Shown: positions 12,301 through 24,584, counted from the stretch's first letter. The stretch: DNA of 64,000 nucleotides from Lunularia cruciata (GCA_948567375.1 OX419759.1:47520593-47584592); one strand, 5' to 3'. The notes: a model not told the origin generated them from the sequence alone. A program made the numbers and translations.

Positions 12301-13545
12301 CTCTCAAGTTTTGAATGGCATCAATGGTACGCATGGAGGCACCGTGTCTTTCAATGCAATTTTCCCATCTTTCCAAAAAATCACTCCTTGTTGAATAGTA
12401 TCAGAAAAATCACCACAATCTTTCCTGGTGTGTTAAGTCTCATCACATCAAATAAACCTTTGTACGAACCCTTTCTTTGTCACCATTTTGGATTCAAAAC
12501 CGCTTCCTTTCCTCTTATCTCACCAATTATATTTGTAGATCCCTCATCCTTTTCACCAAGTCATTGATGGTGGCCTTTTGTAAGGGAGTGGTGACAACAA
12601 GATTAAGGAAAATTGATGTTATGGCACTAGGTGTCACTGGTTGCCTTGGAGCTCTCACGACCGCCGGTGGTATTGCTTTCAATCTTACCGCCACCTTTCC
12701 TCTATGGTATTCTTCCTTGGCAAGAATACTCACCGCTTCTGAGACCTTCTTCCAACCAGATGTAAATCCACTATCCTCAGACCCATCCTCTGGCAAGACC
12801 TCCAACTCCCTTTGAAGCTCATTGTTTGTTGATTGAAGGAACAACTCCATCTTGTCACTCTCAAGCGTGAGCTTCTCCATTTGAGACAATTGTGAATATT
12901 ATCTCTCAAACTCCGGAAATAGCTCAATCACACTCAAACCCTTAGCAGCCTTGTTCAATCACTTCATGAATGAATGACTTCTTGGTTGCCCTATCCGCAT
13001 CCTCCAAGCAATACTCCTCCTTTAGATGAAGAGAAAATCCCTCCCAATTGTCTCCATGAGCTCAAATGATTTCTCTCACGTGTACACGAAGCTCCGAGAT
13101 CACCGCAAGCTCAAATGTGAAGATCATCTCTTGTTCAGGGACCTTATTGAGCTCCATCTCCCTTGAGTAATACTTCAGGTATTTCAAAATTTTCCTCCCG
13201 TCAAATTGATCTAACATCCCCACAATCAATTGCAAGGCTTTAGTAGCCAATGCCTCCTTGCATTCCATAATTTGTTGTTTTAGTTGCATATATAATGCAA
13301 ATGCTTTGAACATTTGTGCTATAGCCGGATCAAGCTATAATGTGGGTGCCTCTCCTAAGCTACTTGCACCCAAAACCCATATGCTCTTGTTTGATCTCTT
13401 GTCCATGTCTACCAACAACCTCCTTTCTAACTCTCCACCCCAAAAGTTTCACATTGAGTTCACCAACTATCATACTTTGCCTTTCTCCCTAGGAACATAC
13501 ATGGTGCCTAACAGTGGAGCCTATAGATCAGAGGTTGTAGATTAA
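12301..13545 (-). mobile_element. Ty3/gypsy gag remnant, minus strand
   Basis: The minus-strand gag reads leftwards. 13062-13313 shows a gag block (GMLDQFDGRKILKYLKYYSR, then EQEMIFTFELAVISE). 12527-12889 contains a helical stretch rich in Glu/Lys/Leu and a Pro-rich linker (PPAVVRAPRQPVTP). The start region near 13545 shares its leader with 4375-4545. Broken and old; no zinc knuckle was seen in this copy. Confidence 0.65.
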
Positions 13546-13690
13546 CCTGTCCCTACTAGTTTGAGCGTGTGTAGAACCCAACCAGTTAAACCTTCCACTC
13601 TAGGTTTTGGTATTTTTCCTATCGGGTGAGGGGAGTAATGGGCAACCTAACATGTCATCATAACACACACTTTTGGTCTATTGGTCATCA
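13508..13690 (-). repeat. Gag leader repeat, copy 2 (pair with 4375-4545)
   Basis: Close copy of 4375-4545, in the same orientation relative to the gag remnant on its left. The two copies differ by scattered substitutions and small indels, so the insertions are old. Confidence 0.8.
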
Positions 13691-14540
13691 CTTCAAACAT
13701 AACCAAGTTAGCTTTCCTCCATCATTTCTTCTTGAGTCTACTTCTTTATATCATCAAATTTGGTCCCATCTTGTCTGGCTCAAGCACTTCTAACACTGCA
13801 ACTTTTGGTGATGATCACTCATTCTTGCTACTACTTGGCTGTGATTTTTCCATAGATGGTACTAGCTATACAATCTTGTTGGTGCTAGTTATGGGAACAG
13901 GTGAAGGTGCAATGGTTTGTGACTGCTCTAAATTTTCTTGTTTGTTCCCTAGGTTAATTTCCACAACTCCTCGAACAAGTCTTGAACTTCCTTTTAAATA
14001 TTTGTGCAATATTGAGGCGGATTGGAGGTTTGACCAGTGGAGACTACCATTGCTTGCTATGGTTGTAGTCACACAAGATCCAATAGGTCGTTTGACCTTC
14101 CTTCTTATTTCATCTAAGTTAACAACTTCACTTCCTTATCAAACAAACTCTTTTTTAGGTGGTCATACTTCTTGATTGTCACAAGTTTTGACAACAATGA
14201 GGCATCAAAAGAGGAAGTATTATTATCTTTGTTTGAGCTTGTCATGACTTGATTCACCTCATTTCAGGCCATGCTTCATTATTAATTAATGCAACATCTT
14301 TTGATATTAATACATCCATGTTAAGGAACCTAACAATTGCATCCATCTTAGGTAGAAGTGGGTAAGGTACAAACCTCATTGGTCATAGCACACATGTGTG
14401 GGCAAGTTATCCTAGTAAGGCTTGGTGCCTTATAGTTTCAACACAACTAGCTGTAGGGAGGCAGCCATTGTGGTTCTGGACAACTCAATGCCCAATGGTC
14501 CATTGCTCCACAATTATAACATTCACCGGCCTCCTAAGTA
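13691..14540 (-). mobile_element. Retroelement gag-like fossil with CCHC zinc knuckle
   Basis: On the minus strand, 14480-14521 encodes a perfect CX2CX4HX4C knuckle (CYNCGAMDHWALSC), the nucleic-acid-binding motif of retroelement nucleocapsids. Downstream in the same sense, 13866-14072 has an open stretch (RLVRGVVEINLGNKQENLEQ) of unknown role. The knuckle lies upstream of the gag at 12.3-13.5 kb in minus sense, so it is a different element. Broken. Confidence 0.6.
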
Positions 14541-15060
14541 GACTCCCTAGTAGATTGAAAATGTTTGAAAGAGAAATTTCAAAGGAGAGGCAGAAGGTTG
14601 CAAAACAAAGGAAAGTCATCAACATCAAAGGGAGAAATCTCAAAGGAGAATCTGTTGGACAATGAAGACTTGGAGATAATGTTGAATGGAGCTACAACAA
14701 ACAGGGAGACTAAGAGTTGTAAGAGATGGGGATTAGGACAAGGTTGATTTCACTTCTTCCTTTGTATGCTTGGACAGTTGAAGAGTTTAGGTGTGGTCAT
14801 TGTTTAGTCTAGAGTTTTTTGGCCTTTCTCCCAAGGGTTTATAAACTACAAGGCTTGGTATTGTGATGAATATGAGGTTCCTGGTGATTGAATGTGAGTA
14901 TTTTGATCCATGAATATTGTTAGGGAGAGGACTCCATTCTTGGAGCTCCTAGACTAGTTACACAAGCAAATCCTACCACTCACCTGGTCACATTGAAATG
15001 AAACTGGCCCGTGGGCTTGTGACAACCTGGCACATATCATTTTTGCAGTAATCAGGTAAG
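14541..15060 (+). repeat. LTR-like fragment with TATA box
   Basis: Shares with 9181-10135 a G/A-rich lead, a TATA-type sequence (ttataaac, about 14839-14846) and the block actccattcttggagct at about 14930-14947. Read as an LTR scrap of the same or a sister gypsy family on the + strand. The ends are not determined. Confidence 0.45.
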
Positions 15061-15589
15061 TAAAGTTTATTCTCGAAGAGATAAGAAATGTCCAAATACA
15101 AATCAAAGAAACCAAATTAGTTCTTCTTGGTTGCGTCTTTAATCTCTCCGGTAGAAACTACACCCAAAAGAGAGTAACAAGCATTGACACGTAGTCTCAT
15201 CACAATAATTTGTCAGCCATAATCACAACTCCATCAAATCTTTCCAAACAACCTTGATTGTGATGATTCAATCTCTCCCAAAAAAGGCATTTCATTGCAA
15301 AACGACCTCACCTTAGAATTGTGTTCCACCCCTCTACTAAAAGCACAACTTCCTCAGTCAAATTAGCTTCACATCAACACTATGCTGCACTCACAATTGC
15401 AAAATACTACCAAGAATACAATTCCTCTCATATCTGTCAAGGCATTGCTCCCATTGCACTTCTCTCAAGATCAAACACACAAAATGAAGATCAAGGTTAT
15501 GGAATCCAACATCTAACATGCACACTGACTGCACTTCAAAATTCTACACACACTCACAAACACAAACATAACATTGATACTTGGAATTA
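15061..15589 (+). repeat. Unclassified repeat, copy 1 (pair with about 20150-20660)
   Basis: Contains in order gtctttaa.ctct..ggtag.aact, cccaaaagagagta and aaaaaggcatttc, then an A/C-rich tail with many cacaaac words. The same ordered words occur at 20190-20430 with a similar A/C-rich tail. It has no coding potential and looks like a retroelement leader, without proof. Confidence 0.4.
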
Positions 15590-16620
15590 AGCTCAAGCAA
15601 TGAGCATTGAAATCAGCACTTTGCTTTATCTATTCTTAAAATTATGAGCACTGAACAACATCAAATTGCAAATGCCACCTTTTAATATGCAGAGCTCTTC
15701 AATAGTTATCTAACAACTATACTATTCTACAACAATTTTTCTTACCTATAGATCTAAAATGACAATGCACCTCTTCATATTTACCTCTTCAAATCTCAAA
15801 TTTGTTACTACTCCGACCCAATGTCTACTTCTTCTTTGGCTTCCAAACCCAAGTAACCTCACATACTACTCTATCCTTGGGCTTCCCAACTATAGATTCT
15901 TCTACCAATTCTAACACCTCTTCACTTTGATCTGCAATTCCCGTCATGGGCAATCTACATACATCTTCTTCCTACAACCCATCTTTCTCTAATATCTCCA
16001 ATGTCAACTCCAAAGATATTTGGAGTTGAAAAATATTGGAATTGATTGGAATTGATTTCTTGCTCCTCAAACTTTCACTTTCTATTTCTCTTCATTGACT
16101 TGGCCCCGCCTCATGCATCACACTTCTTCTTGATTGGATACCTCTTTGAATGATAACCTTCTTCTCCTCTTTCTCTAGAACTTCCTCTTTTTCCTTCCGG
16201 TTATCTTCTTCTACCATCTCCAACTTTCCCTCTTCTTCCTCTGGTATTGGCTGCATCTCCACTCCATCCTCACTCTTGCTACTTGCTTCACCACTCTGAG
16301 TTCAAGTTCTTCTTCTCTCTCCAAGCCTTTTGACTTTCACTTGGCCTCACCTTCTGATTCTATGACAATGCTATTACCACCAGGTCTTTCTCCGGGTTCA
16401 CTTTTCTGGTCTTTTGTGGTCTCATTGCTGCAACTTCTTCTTTGGTTCCCCTCCTCTTCTTTGAATTCGGAGCATTCACTGCCAGTCTCACACTCTACCC
16501 TGTCTATGCATAGTACTTGTCACTGTTTCTGATCTAAAGAATGTGCTATTGCTCATCAGCATCAGCATCTCTCCTGAAGTCGGGATGGAAGTGCGACACC
16601 ATCTTATGTCATTATGCATG
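15590..16620 (-). pseudogene. Decayed glutamate-rich ORF of unknown family, minus strand
   Basis: Minus-strand sequence encodes a highly acidic, low-complexity stretch near 16150-16270 (Glu-rich with Lys). It is followed by a better conserved block near 15840-15960 (RLPMTGIADQSEEVLELVEE, then KPKDRVVCEVTW). The same block is readable on the + strand at 23830-23950, so 15590-15960 and 23800-24160 are an inverted pair. I do not recognise the protein. It could be a cellular gene copied by retroelements, or a linker region of a retroelement polyprotein. Confidence 0.45.
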
Positions 16621-16662
16621 TCATCTGCATGCAATATATTCAATCCCAAGTAAAAAAAAACC

Positions 16663-18705
16663 TTCCTCTACTTTGATATCATTAATGTAGACTTCCACCT
16701 AGCTATCCTTTCTAACATCTTGAGTACCCACCCACATCCTCAATTATACCATGCCGTGCAAAAACTAACCAAGGACTTTAAATTGTCCATCTGCATTTGC
16801 AATCTAAAGCACCTAGCTACTTTTCTCCAAGTTTTGTCAGCCAAGATCTTCCATATTTTGGTGAAAAACCATCTATATAAGATGGAGTGGCCATCACAAG
16901 ATGAATTCTATGAGTTATCTATTTTTCTACAATGGCAACTTCTTGGGGACTTGGAACACAAAATCAGTGTCCTCATTGAAGCTAACCGTTTGAAGTGATC
17001 AAACATCAAATTTTGCAATCTGCACAATCAAATTCCACAATCCACACCTAAGAATGCCTCAAACAATTGCTCTCTATGGATATCATTGAAGCATGCAACT
17101 TCATTGTCACATACATCAAATCTGACTCTCCACTCCCCAACCATCCTCAAGCTTATTCTAACAAGGACCTTGTGTTTGATGCAAACACAACAGCCCCATA
17201 CCATACTCCTCAATTTTATCAATGGCGGATAAATCTATGAGAAGACGAGACCTTTTTACTTGTCAATGGCCTCATGATGACTCCGGCATTGGTGGAACCT
17301 TGTCTACTCTCTCTCTCAGTCTTTCAAGATAACCTCCAATATGTATTATGGTGCCTCCATTTTTCTAGAATTTGCCCATTTTGACAAAATCATGCTTAGA
17401 TGATAGAAAAGGCCAATGAAGTTAGTAGTTACCATTGCACTTTCCCCAAAAAAGAGGTGGCCTCAAAATTGTATCACAAAAATCATGATGGTGCATCACT
17501 CTGAGTGATATAGGATAATCACAAGTGCTTATAGGCACTTGTGATTATTAGTACTTACAAGCTTGAAGTACACAATGATGCCAAAGCACTACAACAAGAG
17601 AATGATTAGATCACAAAACATGTTGATGAAGAAGAAGTTGACATTGAACCCAATGTTCCAGACCCTCCACTTAGTATTACGGACCAAAATTGGTGAAATA
17701 TCAATGCACTCGAGAATAGTGCTAGTTGAGGAAGGCACTCAATTTATCATACATTCAATTGGAGTTGCACTGCAACTAATGGATATTCTGCTGCCCCAAT
17801 TCCAAGCCAAATGTCTTGACATTGTGGATTACACCACACTTGTTCCAAACATGTACAAAAAAGTCTATACTCAAAAGGCAAAAGAAGATCTTGCTAAAGA
17901 AGAAGTGGCCAAGGCTAGAGACCTATGCAAGGAATAAATGAGGAAGGTAAATGATGTGGTGTAGTAGAACCAAGACATCAAGAAGCAGAATTCTACCCTA
18001 AACACCAACTATGATTACAAGGCCAAAGAGAATTGGAAGAAACAAGGAGAGTTAAGTCCAATCCAACTTGAGCACAAGCAGCACCAATCAGAATTTGAAG
18101 ACCAATTCCATAGCAAGGGCAAAGAACTAGAGAGCACTTAGAATGAGCTGAAGGATGCCCAATATAGAATTGGCACCTTAGAAGTCTAGATGCATGAGTA
18201 CTGGAAGGAGGTGGCATTCCAATTGAATCATATGGCCGGGGAGTTTGAGAAAAAATTGGCTAAGCAAGTAGAGAGTATTTTAATGCATGAGATATTGCAA
18301 GTGGAGTGTGGTACTTGGAACCAACAGATGGAGGAAGCCAAGCAAAAAACAATTCAGCAGTTGGAAAAGGCTAGAAATTTCTTCATAGAGAAGGTTAAGG
18401 AAGAGGTGCAATTTCAAGCACTAGAAGCAAAATGGCATGAGCTCAAGTTCCAGATATAGAGACTGGAAGGCCAGTAGTTTCAGGAGGAGAAGATGAATCT
18501 CCTATCCTTGCAGTTAAAGGAACACATTTCAGAAATTTATTGAAACGTGTCACACTCCCTTGTTAGAGAAGCTAGATACCAAGCACAAACATAACAATTA
18601 GTTAGGTACCTTGAAAGTGAACATAGTATATCACTCCCAACAGTTCAAGCCAAAGGCACTTCACCAAGAAATTTCTTTGTAGGTATAGGAAATATATGTA
18701 ATTGA
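16663..18705 (+). pseudogene. Coiled-coil family fossil, copy A
   Basis: Plus-strand decayed gene of an unrecognised family, direct repeat of 49788-52051. The N-terminal half (about 16720-17270) encodes a folded-looking region (PSQDEFYELSIFLQWQLLGD). The middle (17563-17937) contains LLPQFQAKCLDIVDYTTLVP. The C-terminal half (17880-18460) is heptad-rich coiled coil (HEYWKEVAFQLNHMAGEFEK, then QLEKARNFFIEKVKEEVQFQ). No catalytic motif, transmembrane segment or zinc finger is evident. Family members recur at 49.8, 53.8 and 61.2 kb. It is interrupted in several places, and no function is proposed. Confidence 0.5.
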
Positions 18706-20140
18706 TGAAATACTCAGAATTGTATACTAGTAACATGCTTCAAGTGTATAGTTGGAATTGTCTGCTCAAAGGTTGTAGGTTAAAATTAGATCAGATGTGG
18801 AAAAGCTGAAATCTATCTTGACATGTGTTGGGCACCTGATCAATTAGTATATGGTTAAGATAAGATAAGATTAGGACCTTAATTGAGTGATGAACATAGT
18901 AACTTAGGATTTCTAGAATACCCACTTGAGCCTTGATCTTTTTGGCTTGATGCCAAAAAGTGTACTCAAGGCCAAGGACCACAAACACTCATGTTTATAT
19001 TTCCATACTTCAATTATAAGTAAAGAGTTCCTCAGATTCTTTGCAAGTTATGTCTTTTCATTCTATGTGTTGTCCAATATCTAGGTAAGAGTAGAGGTGA
19101 GGAATTTCCCAATACAATCACAAGTGTTTTAGCATAGAGCTGGTACTTGCCATTGATCAAGGGTGTTCCTAGAAGGATCCAAAGGAGTGGATTGGGAAAT
19201 CCTTTGCATGGGAAGTACCACAAAATCAAAAGAACCAAGACATCTGGCCAAGATAAAGTGTACTTGTTAGTCACACCTTCTAAGAAGGGTGGTATGAATT
19301 GCAAGAGTAGCAACTTGAGAATGGAGTAGCACCTAGAGTGAAGCAAGTCATCACCCTCAAGAGTAACTTGGATAACATTTCTAGTGAAAGGGATTCTTTT
19401 GGTTTTTGTTTGTTGTGTGCTAGAAGAGATGACACTACACTCTTAACAGAGTATTTCCTACCAAAGAGGTTAAATAAGAAGTAATAAACAAACTTTGATA
19501 TTGTGGCACTTTCCTTCATTCTTAGTCATTTCCAACTAGTATCATTATGTGAAAACTACCTGTTCTTATTTTTAATACTATAAGTACATCTACATTGGGT
19601 TGGCACATGTACCACCCTTTTGGTTTACCCTTCTTCTAGTAGTCCTTACCTCATAATAGATTGCCTCCACCAAGTATTGTGCTGACACAATTTGTTTCAA
19701 CAAAGTAAAACCCACCCCTCAACTGAATTTGCATTGGCCTTATGATTAAGATTCCCTTCCTCTTGATACCTTGATGTTGTATAGTCTCCCACACCAAACA
19801 TGAATAAAAGCCAAATTTTTTCTTATTATCCCAAGCCAAGTAGGACAATCTCAAATAATATAAGGAAAGTTATGCATGTTTATTTGCAAATGCTGCCAAG
19901 CATCCAATTTCATCATTTTTTGAATCATTATCTTCACAAATGCATTATGGAAAGTAGCTTTTGCAACTTCCAACAAAAAGTGGTTTATTTCAACCTCCAC
20001 CAATAATTCAAAGGATGAAGCCATAACTAGTTTTGCAAAGATGGCTTATTGGGAGGTGTCACAACTTAGTGTGGACATACTTATAGTATAATCTGTAAGA
20101 ACAGATTATTCCCACAAGGATACGGTATGGAAATAGCTAT
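18706..20140. other. Stretch with no recognisable gene
   Basis: About 1.4 kb of AT-rich sequence with only short open frames on both strands. A + strand run at 19147-19329, rich in Lys, Arg and Gly (GLGNPLHGKYHKIKRTKTSG), is the longest. None matches a family I recognise. Confidence 0.3.
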
Positions 20141-20660
20141 ATTTGAAGAGAAAGTGTGATATTATTATACTTCATCTATTGTTAAGTCTTTAACCTCTTA
20201 GGTAGGAACTATTCCCAAAAGAGAGTAGTGTCATCCACGATGGCACACTACCAAAAACTAAAATAGTCAAATAACTTCCACAAAAGACATACTACTAATG
20301 GTGCTCCTAAAGGTGATGGTTTAGTTTGTATCGATGAGCAATGGCCCAAAAGTCTTTCCCTTGTAGTTCCCTATTGGGCAAACTACAATGCTAATGAGAA
20401 TGCTCTACCCTTCCCAAAAGGCATTTCCACCACTATATTGCAAGTTTGTGATACACTTTACTTTTTTCTATACATGGTACTTAATGATACTTGAAGTCCT
20501 CGGGACCATTCAATGCATCACCCCAGGATCCTACATCCCAATCAAGCCTGACTGCCTCCTTGCATTCCAGCCTTTGTGTTCTTCTTTGAGTTCTTTACCA
20601 CTTCTTGATCAAGCAATCACAAAACATACACAACACTAACAGTTACACACTAAGGATTAT
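20141..20660 (+). repeat. Unclassified repeat, copy 2 (pair with 15061-15589)
   Basis: See copy 1. Here the words are aagtctttaacctcttaggt, cccaaaagagagtag and cccaaaaggcatttcc, followed by an A/C-rich tail. The same order and strand support common descent; similarity between the blocks is low. Confidence 0.4.
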
Positions 20661-21430
20661 GGAGGTCCTTACTCTTCTTTATCAAGACAGAACCCAATTT
20701 ACATACAAACAAGCAAGTAGAAAACAAGTACACTAAGCATACAAAAATTGGACAGAAAGATGTGGTTTGGAATTATGGGATTAAGTCAGGATGATTTCCC
20801 TTATATGGGATTCATCCCCTATTGTGCAATACAACAATTCCATGATTAATTCTAAACACATTAAGATTTACCATAATGTACCTAACTTATCATTCCTAAT
20901 TAAATGCTATAATAGCATGCCCTATAAGGTATGGTTTATTGTACACTCTACCAATCACATGGCTCTAGATAGACATCAAGAGAATGGTCTTGATGACACA
21001 GCATGACAAAAGTGTTCTATTATACATCAATACTATTGTATAGATGGTCTATACAAATGTTGTCACTTGAAAGTGATACCATTCTGATGATGATCCTACC
21101 CCAATGATGCTTAAAACCAATAGTCTCCCACCACAATGATGTTTGACTCCAATGATCATGACTTGCTATATGTATGTAAACATTTATGATTGATATAGTA
21201 GTCCCTATAACATAGATCCACCTTCACTTTTATATCTTTGAATCAACTCATTTACATGCTCCTTTACCCCTTAAGTTCTTTGTGGATATTGGACAAGACA
21301 CCTTGTACCAGGCATTGGTATGCTTCTACAATTGGTCAATCAACTTGCGTAACTGCTTGTTTGAATAAATTTTTGCCTCCAACAAATATATCCCTAAATT
21401 TACTTCCCTTAACTTTGTGTTAAAAGCTTG
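20661..21430. other. Stretch with no recognisable gene
   Basis: AT-rich sequence with no convincing coding frame, repeat end or regulatory motif that I could identify. Confidence 0.3.
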
Positions 21431-22590
21431 AGTCATAACCAACATTTCTACTTATATCATAAGTCAATCCACAATATCCTCTGTGATAGTAAGAACCTCA
21501 TCCACTCCTGTTCTAGGGTATCTGAGATGGATTGCACTTCCCTCTCTACTTCTTTCCTATTTAGCACATGAAGGATTTGTTCCTTTTCTTCATGATCATT
21601 CACAATTGTGGTAAAATCCTCAATGCACATTTGGGTCTTCTTGCTATTGGTGTTGTAGACTTGTTTGAGCTTTTCACCTTGGAGGTGGAGAACCTTTATT
21701 TCTTGTTTAATGGATGCTACCTCCTCATCCCAAGCACTTAGCTATTCCTTGTGCTTCTTCTTCATCTCCTTAGCACAATTCTGGGCTCCCTTGGATAGTG
21801 AATAAATTTATATACAATTGGGAAATCTGCTATCTTGATCCAACCATCTCTTCCTTCCTTCCTTCCTTCCTTACATGGTGGCAATTTTGTTCTCCTCGGT
21901 GCTCAATTTCCCCTCTTGTGCCACCTTGTAATCTATGAATGTGTGCTCCTACTAGGACATACATATCTTTAGCAATGTGACCTCAGCCTTGTTACTATAC
22001 CACTCTTCTTTGTATTTCCCTAGTAGGGCATCACTATCTCTCTTCTAGACCTTGTGGTCCTTTGAAAAGGAATTAAACTCCTCCCTGTTGCTTTGCAACT
22101 CCACTTCCTTAGCTGCAAGTGCCATCTTCAACTTGTGGATCTTAGGTCATCCTTTTCTTCAGCCTTGTTTCCATCTTGGCTTTCCAAAACTTGGTCACAT
22201 CGATGATTCCTCTCTTTGCATATCATAAGGCACATCGTGAGCTACATGAGCTCTTGAGTGTCTCTTTGACTAAGACGTCACACTTGATATTGGCAGTGTC
22301 ATAAAACTAAATGATATGAGCCTCCAACCATGTGATACTAGCATGCACCTTAGCCAGCTTCTTCTTGCTCTCAACCTTTCCCAAATGGCATTTTGAATGT
22401 GATAGTTTAGATACTCTATCAGACCCTTATAGTCCATCACCATAGGATCTATCTCCTAGTAAGCAAGAAGCAGTTCTTCCATGGCCTTTAACATTGGTCC
22501 CAAAACATGAATGACCCATGTCAACAATGGTGGATAGTTTAGCATGGGTTCTCTATGTCCTTTTGAACTCATTTTGGAATGAGTTTCCTT
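21431..22590 (-). pseudogene. Decayed coiled-coil ORF, minus strand
   Basis: Minus-strand translation gives heptad-like, Lys/Glu/Leu-rich runs (KMALAAKEVELQSNREEFNS near 22080-22150) and a block containing WLEAHI near 22330. Style and composition resemble the coiled-coil family at 16.7 and 49.8 kb, but I could not show residue-level homology. A short (TTCC)n run lies at about 21850-21873. Confidence 0.35.
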
Positions 22591-22605
22591 TCCTTGTGGG
22601 ACCTA

Positions 22606-22935
22606 TGAGCCGGCTTATCTCTCACTCAAGATGTACCTTTGATGGCTATTGTGGTAGCACACCATGGACTAAGAAGGCAAAGACCCCAACTCCATCATAC
22701 TCCTCCAAAGCTAACACTCCAAGACTCAAGATATTGCCCACAAGAGAACTCAATGAGAGAGATAATTGCAAATGAAAGGATGATGAATGCCTCTACATCC
22801 CGAGTTTATATACTTGTGAAATAGTTCTGCACCAAAATTACCAGTTATTGGAGTAACTCAAGTTACTAGGCTAAAAGTCAAATAAAGTCAAAAAGCTAAA
22901 GGAACATCTATGCTCATGGGCATATTTTTGGTACC
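22606..22935. repeat. LTR fragment, same family as 24822-25530 and 29930-30645
   Basis: Begins tgagccggcttatctctcactc and continues with gcacaccatggactaagaag and ccccaactccatcatactcctccaa, matching the other two copies in order. It stops after about 330 bp (near the word aaagtcaaaaagctaaagga), so it is a partial or solo LTR. Confidence 0.75.
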
Positions 22936-23449
22936 CACATTTTTTGGTTTCGACGTGTTTTAAAGAAGAAATGTATAGTCAAGGCAAAATTGAACCCAAA
23001 TGGAGATAAAAGAAGAAGAATTGAGTCTTTGGGTCAAACCTAAGAAAGTCAACTTCATGTCAAAGGAAGAAGGACTCAGATCAGAATGGAGGAGTATAGA
23101 ACCCGAAGGAGGAATGGAAGTTGCAAGTCAAGATTACTGCGGGAGCCATATCTCAATAATATAAAGTTCAAATCATACTTGCTATATCTCATTTAAAACA
23201 TCTTGTTTAAAGCTTTCTATTGCCACCAAAACCACCAAGTTTGGAGGTTTGTAGCAAAAGCTACAAGTATTTGAAGTTTTGGGAGTAGATGTATAAAGTA
23301 GTTGAGTGTCTTCATGTTAGTGTCTTTGGGTTCATAGTACTTTGGGTCTCTACAAATTTGGGTTAGAAGCTTCTTTGCATGAGGACAAAGGTGACCAAAT
23401 TTGAGGGAGTCGGACCTTGGAGTGCAGTGAAGGTGACTTTGAGGGTTTT
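22936..23449. other. Stretch with no recognisable gene
   Basis: G/A-rich + strand sequence without a convincing frame. It may be the upstream end of the decayed ORF that starts near 23450. Confidence 0.3.
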
Positions 23450-24310
23450 GCCAAAGGCATCAGAGGAAATAAGCATAGTGAAAGAAAATATTTAGGATAC
23501 CCATGACTTCAATTTCAATTCTGATTGAAGATAAGATATAATTAGAAGAGAAATAGTAGTGTTGAATGAACCATAGTGCAAGATCAGATAATAAGTGTCT
23601 TTGGATCAGTAACATGAGCGGTTAGGGGAAAATGGATTACAAATTGAAGGCGTAGATAGCATACCCATGCTTTCAATTACAATTCTTGATGAGGATATAA
23701 TAGAATTAGCAAAGGAATTGATAGTAGTTAGATGTGCAGTAAGAGAAGTAGGAGTGTAGGTGTCTTTGGATTTGACTCTTGACACTTTGGAGTAGCATGG
23801 GTCTAAAGATAAAGAGTTAAAAAGGTTACCAATGACGGGAATTGCAGATTAGGAAGGAGTGTTAGAATTGGTAGAAGAATTGGTAGTTGGTAAAATCAAG
23901 GATAAAGTAGTATGTGAGGTTACTTTGGGTTTGAAAGCCTAAGGTGAAGTAGACATCGAATCAGAGTAGTAATAACTTTGAGATTTGAAGAGGTGCATTG
24001 TCAATTTGGATCTACATGTTGGTAAAGTTGTTGTAGGAAATGGTATATTAGTTAGATAATTGTCTATTGCTCTACTATTTAAAGAAGACATTTGTAGTAT
24101 TCTGTTGTTTAGTATTCATAATTTATGAAGATAGATAAAGCAAAGTGTTGATTTTAGTGTTTGTCGCTTGAGCTTGATTTTGAGTATCAGCGCTGTAAAA
24201 GACCAAGACCAAGGATAGAAATAAGAGAATGGAAGCTCACATTGGGATGTTGGAATGAGGGAAAACTTTGAATGCCAAGCATAGACTTTGGCTTTGGTAT
24301 CTATAGGTAG
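23450..24310 (+). pseudogene. Decayed ORF of unknown family with internal repeats (inverted partner of 15590-16620)
   Basis: Plus-strand sequence with about three imperfect units, roughly 165 bp apart (starting near 23497, 23660 and 23827), each beginning ataccc/ttacc-atgac/ctttcaatt. The third unit encodes KRLPMTGIAD and then GKIKDKVVCEVTLGLKA, which matches the minus-strand ORF at 15.84-15.96 kb. 23800-24160 aligns with the reverse complement of 15590-15960 at the DNA level. The function is unknown. Confidence 0.45.
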
Positions 24311-24326
24311 CATACAAGGCCCTTGA

Positions 24327-24510
24327 GAAGCTTTTCAAGAAGCTTCCTCGAGCCACTTTCTTAGAGTGCAGGCCAAGTTTACCAAGAAGCTTCCTTCTAG
24401 AAGCCGCCTACTTGGCATGCAAGCTAAGCTTGTTGGAAGCTTCTAGAAGCTACTTACTTGAGGTGCAAGCTAAGGTTATTGAGAAGCTAGATACTTCTGG
24501 AATATTCTAG
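24327..24510. promoter_or_regulatory. Tandem array of about 50 bp units carrying heat-shock-element-like motifs
   Basis: Units start at 24339, 24386, 24436 and 24483 (47, 50, 47 bp, then a partial), each opening with gaagct. Two perfect three-pentamer heat-shock elements are present: gaagcttctagaagc at 24436-24450 (GAAnnTTCnnGAA), and TTCtgGAAtaTTC at 24495-24507. Partial elements lie at 24339-24347 (GAAgcTTC) and 24386-24402 (GAAgcTTC plus TTCtaGAA). The array lies beside a minus-strand chromodomain remnant, on the side where that element's 3' LTR U3 would be. It is therefore inferred to be a retroelement enhancer array. Confidence 0.6.
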
Positions 24511-24584
24511 GCTAATTTGTCTTATTTGTTACTTTGTTAGCCCTATTAACTCCATCGCTAAACTCCATATTGTTACATATTCCC

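Noticed and set aside
21850-21873. (TTCC)n microsatellite
   Set aside because: Short simple repeat with no context that makes it noteworthy.
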